A stretch of 54,753 nucleotides of DNA from Nitrospira sp. (GTDB lineage: Bacteria > Nitrospirota > Nitrospiria > Nitrospirales > Nitrospiraceae), in NCBI GenBank assembly GCA_015903995.1, contig JABMDK010000014.1, forward strand, positions 127,596 to 182,348. The letters are read 5' to 3'. Below, piece after piece: positions 54,293 to 54,753 of this stretch. How positions within the stretch are numbered: the stretch's first letter is position 1; each line of letters begins with the position of its first letter. The position numbers were made by a program, and so were the translations under genes. A model generated the notes under the pieces. The model had not been told where the DNA came from and searched no databases. It saw nothing but the letters and a program-made list of their open reading frames with translations.

Positions 54293-54349
54293 CTTCCTGC
54301 GTAGGTGGGTAAATTATTGAGTGAGACGTCTCTCATCAATCGATTCCGG

Positions 54350-54577
54350 TCACTGGATCTTTTTCTCCGTCTTGGCCGGCGGAGTCTTGCGGTACCACTG
54401 ATCCGCCCACTTCATCAGCTCACGCTTTTTATCGCCATAGCGCTCCTGAACTTTCGCAGAAAATCGGTCGTAATTTCCTCCAATCTCCAGAAGATCCTTG
54501 TCGGTAAACTTGCCCCACTTCTCTTTCAGTTCACCTTTGAACTGCATCCATTTCCCCTTGAGCTCCTCAGCATTCAT
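54350..54577 (-). CDS. CsbD-like stress-response protein
   Basis: About 75 residues from the ATG at 54577, with GGAGGACAA upstream. CsbD pattern: MNAEELKGKWMQFKGELKEK, then WGKFTDKDLLEIGGNYDRF and a lysine-rich tail. These small soluble proteins are induced by general stress in many bacteria; mechanism unknown. The tail (ADQWYRKTPPAKTEKKIQ) is longer than in short family members. Confidence 0.82.
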   Translation of the reverse strand: MNAEELKGKWMQFKGELKEKWGKFTDKDLLEIGGNYDRFSAKVQERYGDKKRELMKWADQWYRKTPPAKTEKKIQ

Positions 54578-54664
54578 CGCATTGTCCTCCTTATGTATGA
54601 TTAAGACTGACGTGCAGGTCGGATCGTCACGCCGGAAACCGCCGGACAACCCCTCACCCCTCCG

Positions 54665-54753
54665 TCACACCGTTCGAGTGACGCGTTCCATGATGAGGTG
54701 AATCGCCAGCAACACGAGCATCCCGGCTAAAACCAGAATCCACGAAGTCTGAA
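54665..54753 (-). CDS. 3' end of a small membrane protein gene
   Basis: The last 28 residues of a gene entering from the right edge, with the stop at 54665-54667. The sequence is hydrophobic then polar (WILVLAGMLVLLAIHLIMER, then VTRTV), which fits a C-terminal membrane helix. Too short for a family call; the start is outside the window. Confidence 0.45.
   Translation of the reverse strand, partial: QTSWILVLAGMLVLLAIHLIMERVTRTV

Overview
The window looks like chromosome of a Nitrospira-type bacterium (Nitrospirota; nitrite-oxidising or comammox). The pointers are two NxrC-like (nitrite oxidoreductase gamma / ethylbenzene-dehydrogenase-gamma type) heme-b proteins, a TorD/NarJ-like chaperone, three pentaheme cytochromes c, a small metal-binding SmbP-type protein, a prokaryotic ubiquitin-like protein (Pup) ending in Gly-Gly-Glu, and a potassium-independent proton-pumping pyrophosphatase. 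This is inferred from gene content; no 16S rRNA or nxrAB gene lies in the window, and no tRNA, rRNA, CRISPR array or intact insertion sequence was recognised.

Layout. 0-14 kb is mixed housekeeping and envelope: secreted LamG-like protein, M28 peptidase, TolC-type outer-membrane protein, CPBP membrane protein, metallo-beta-lactamase-fold hydrolase, DUF3147, UPF0145, UvrA, DUF3422, YqgE/AlgH and a nitrilase-family amidohydrolase. 14.3-18 kb is a minus-strand group: histone-deacetylase-like enzyme, pentaheme cytochrome, rhodanese and SmbP. 18-29 kb is housekeeping: TPR protein, deaminase, nuclease-like protein, M3 peptidase, pseudouridine synthase, Bfd with a candidate Fur site, exported flavodoxin, DUF192, Rel and RecJ. 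Pup (29.0 kb) and HppA (29.3-31.4 kb) follow. 31.4-33 kb is a sparse stretch with an 84-residue orphan and a methyltransferase.

35-50.4 kb is the most distinctive part. It is almost wholly on the minus strand: HExxH/zinc-ribbon protein, Tat-exported polyferredoxin, TorD-like chaperone, NxrC-like protein 1, a terminator, radical SAM/B12 protein, polytopic membrane protein, TPR protein, TatA, NHL-repeat protein, NxrC-like protein 2, PDZ protein and two pentaheme cytochromes. A WD40 protein diverges at its upstream end. It reads as an export, assembly and electron-transfer module for a periplasmic molybdo-enzyme of the DMSO-reductase family, without the catalytic alpha and beta subunits nearby. 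NxrC-like protein 1 appears to carry a one-base frameshift inside its signal peptide.

50.4-51 kb holds decayed genes: a truncated TIGR04255-like gene and an hsdM N-terminus with two compensating frameshifts, probably the remains of a defence island. 51-54.75 kb carries a SIMPL-domain protein, a thioredoxin-fold protein, a 750-bp non-coding region with two perfect DnaA boxes, Hsp20, DUF2934, a cluster of four hairpins, a CsbD-like protein and the end of a membrane protein.
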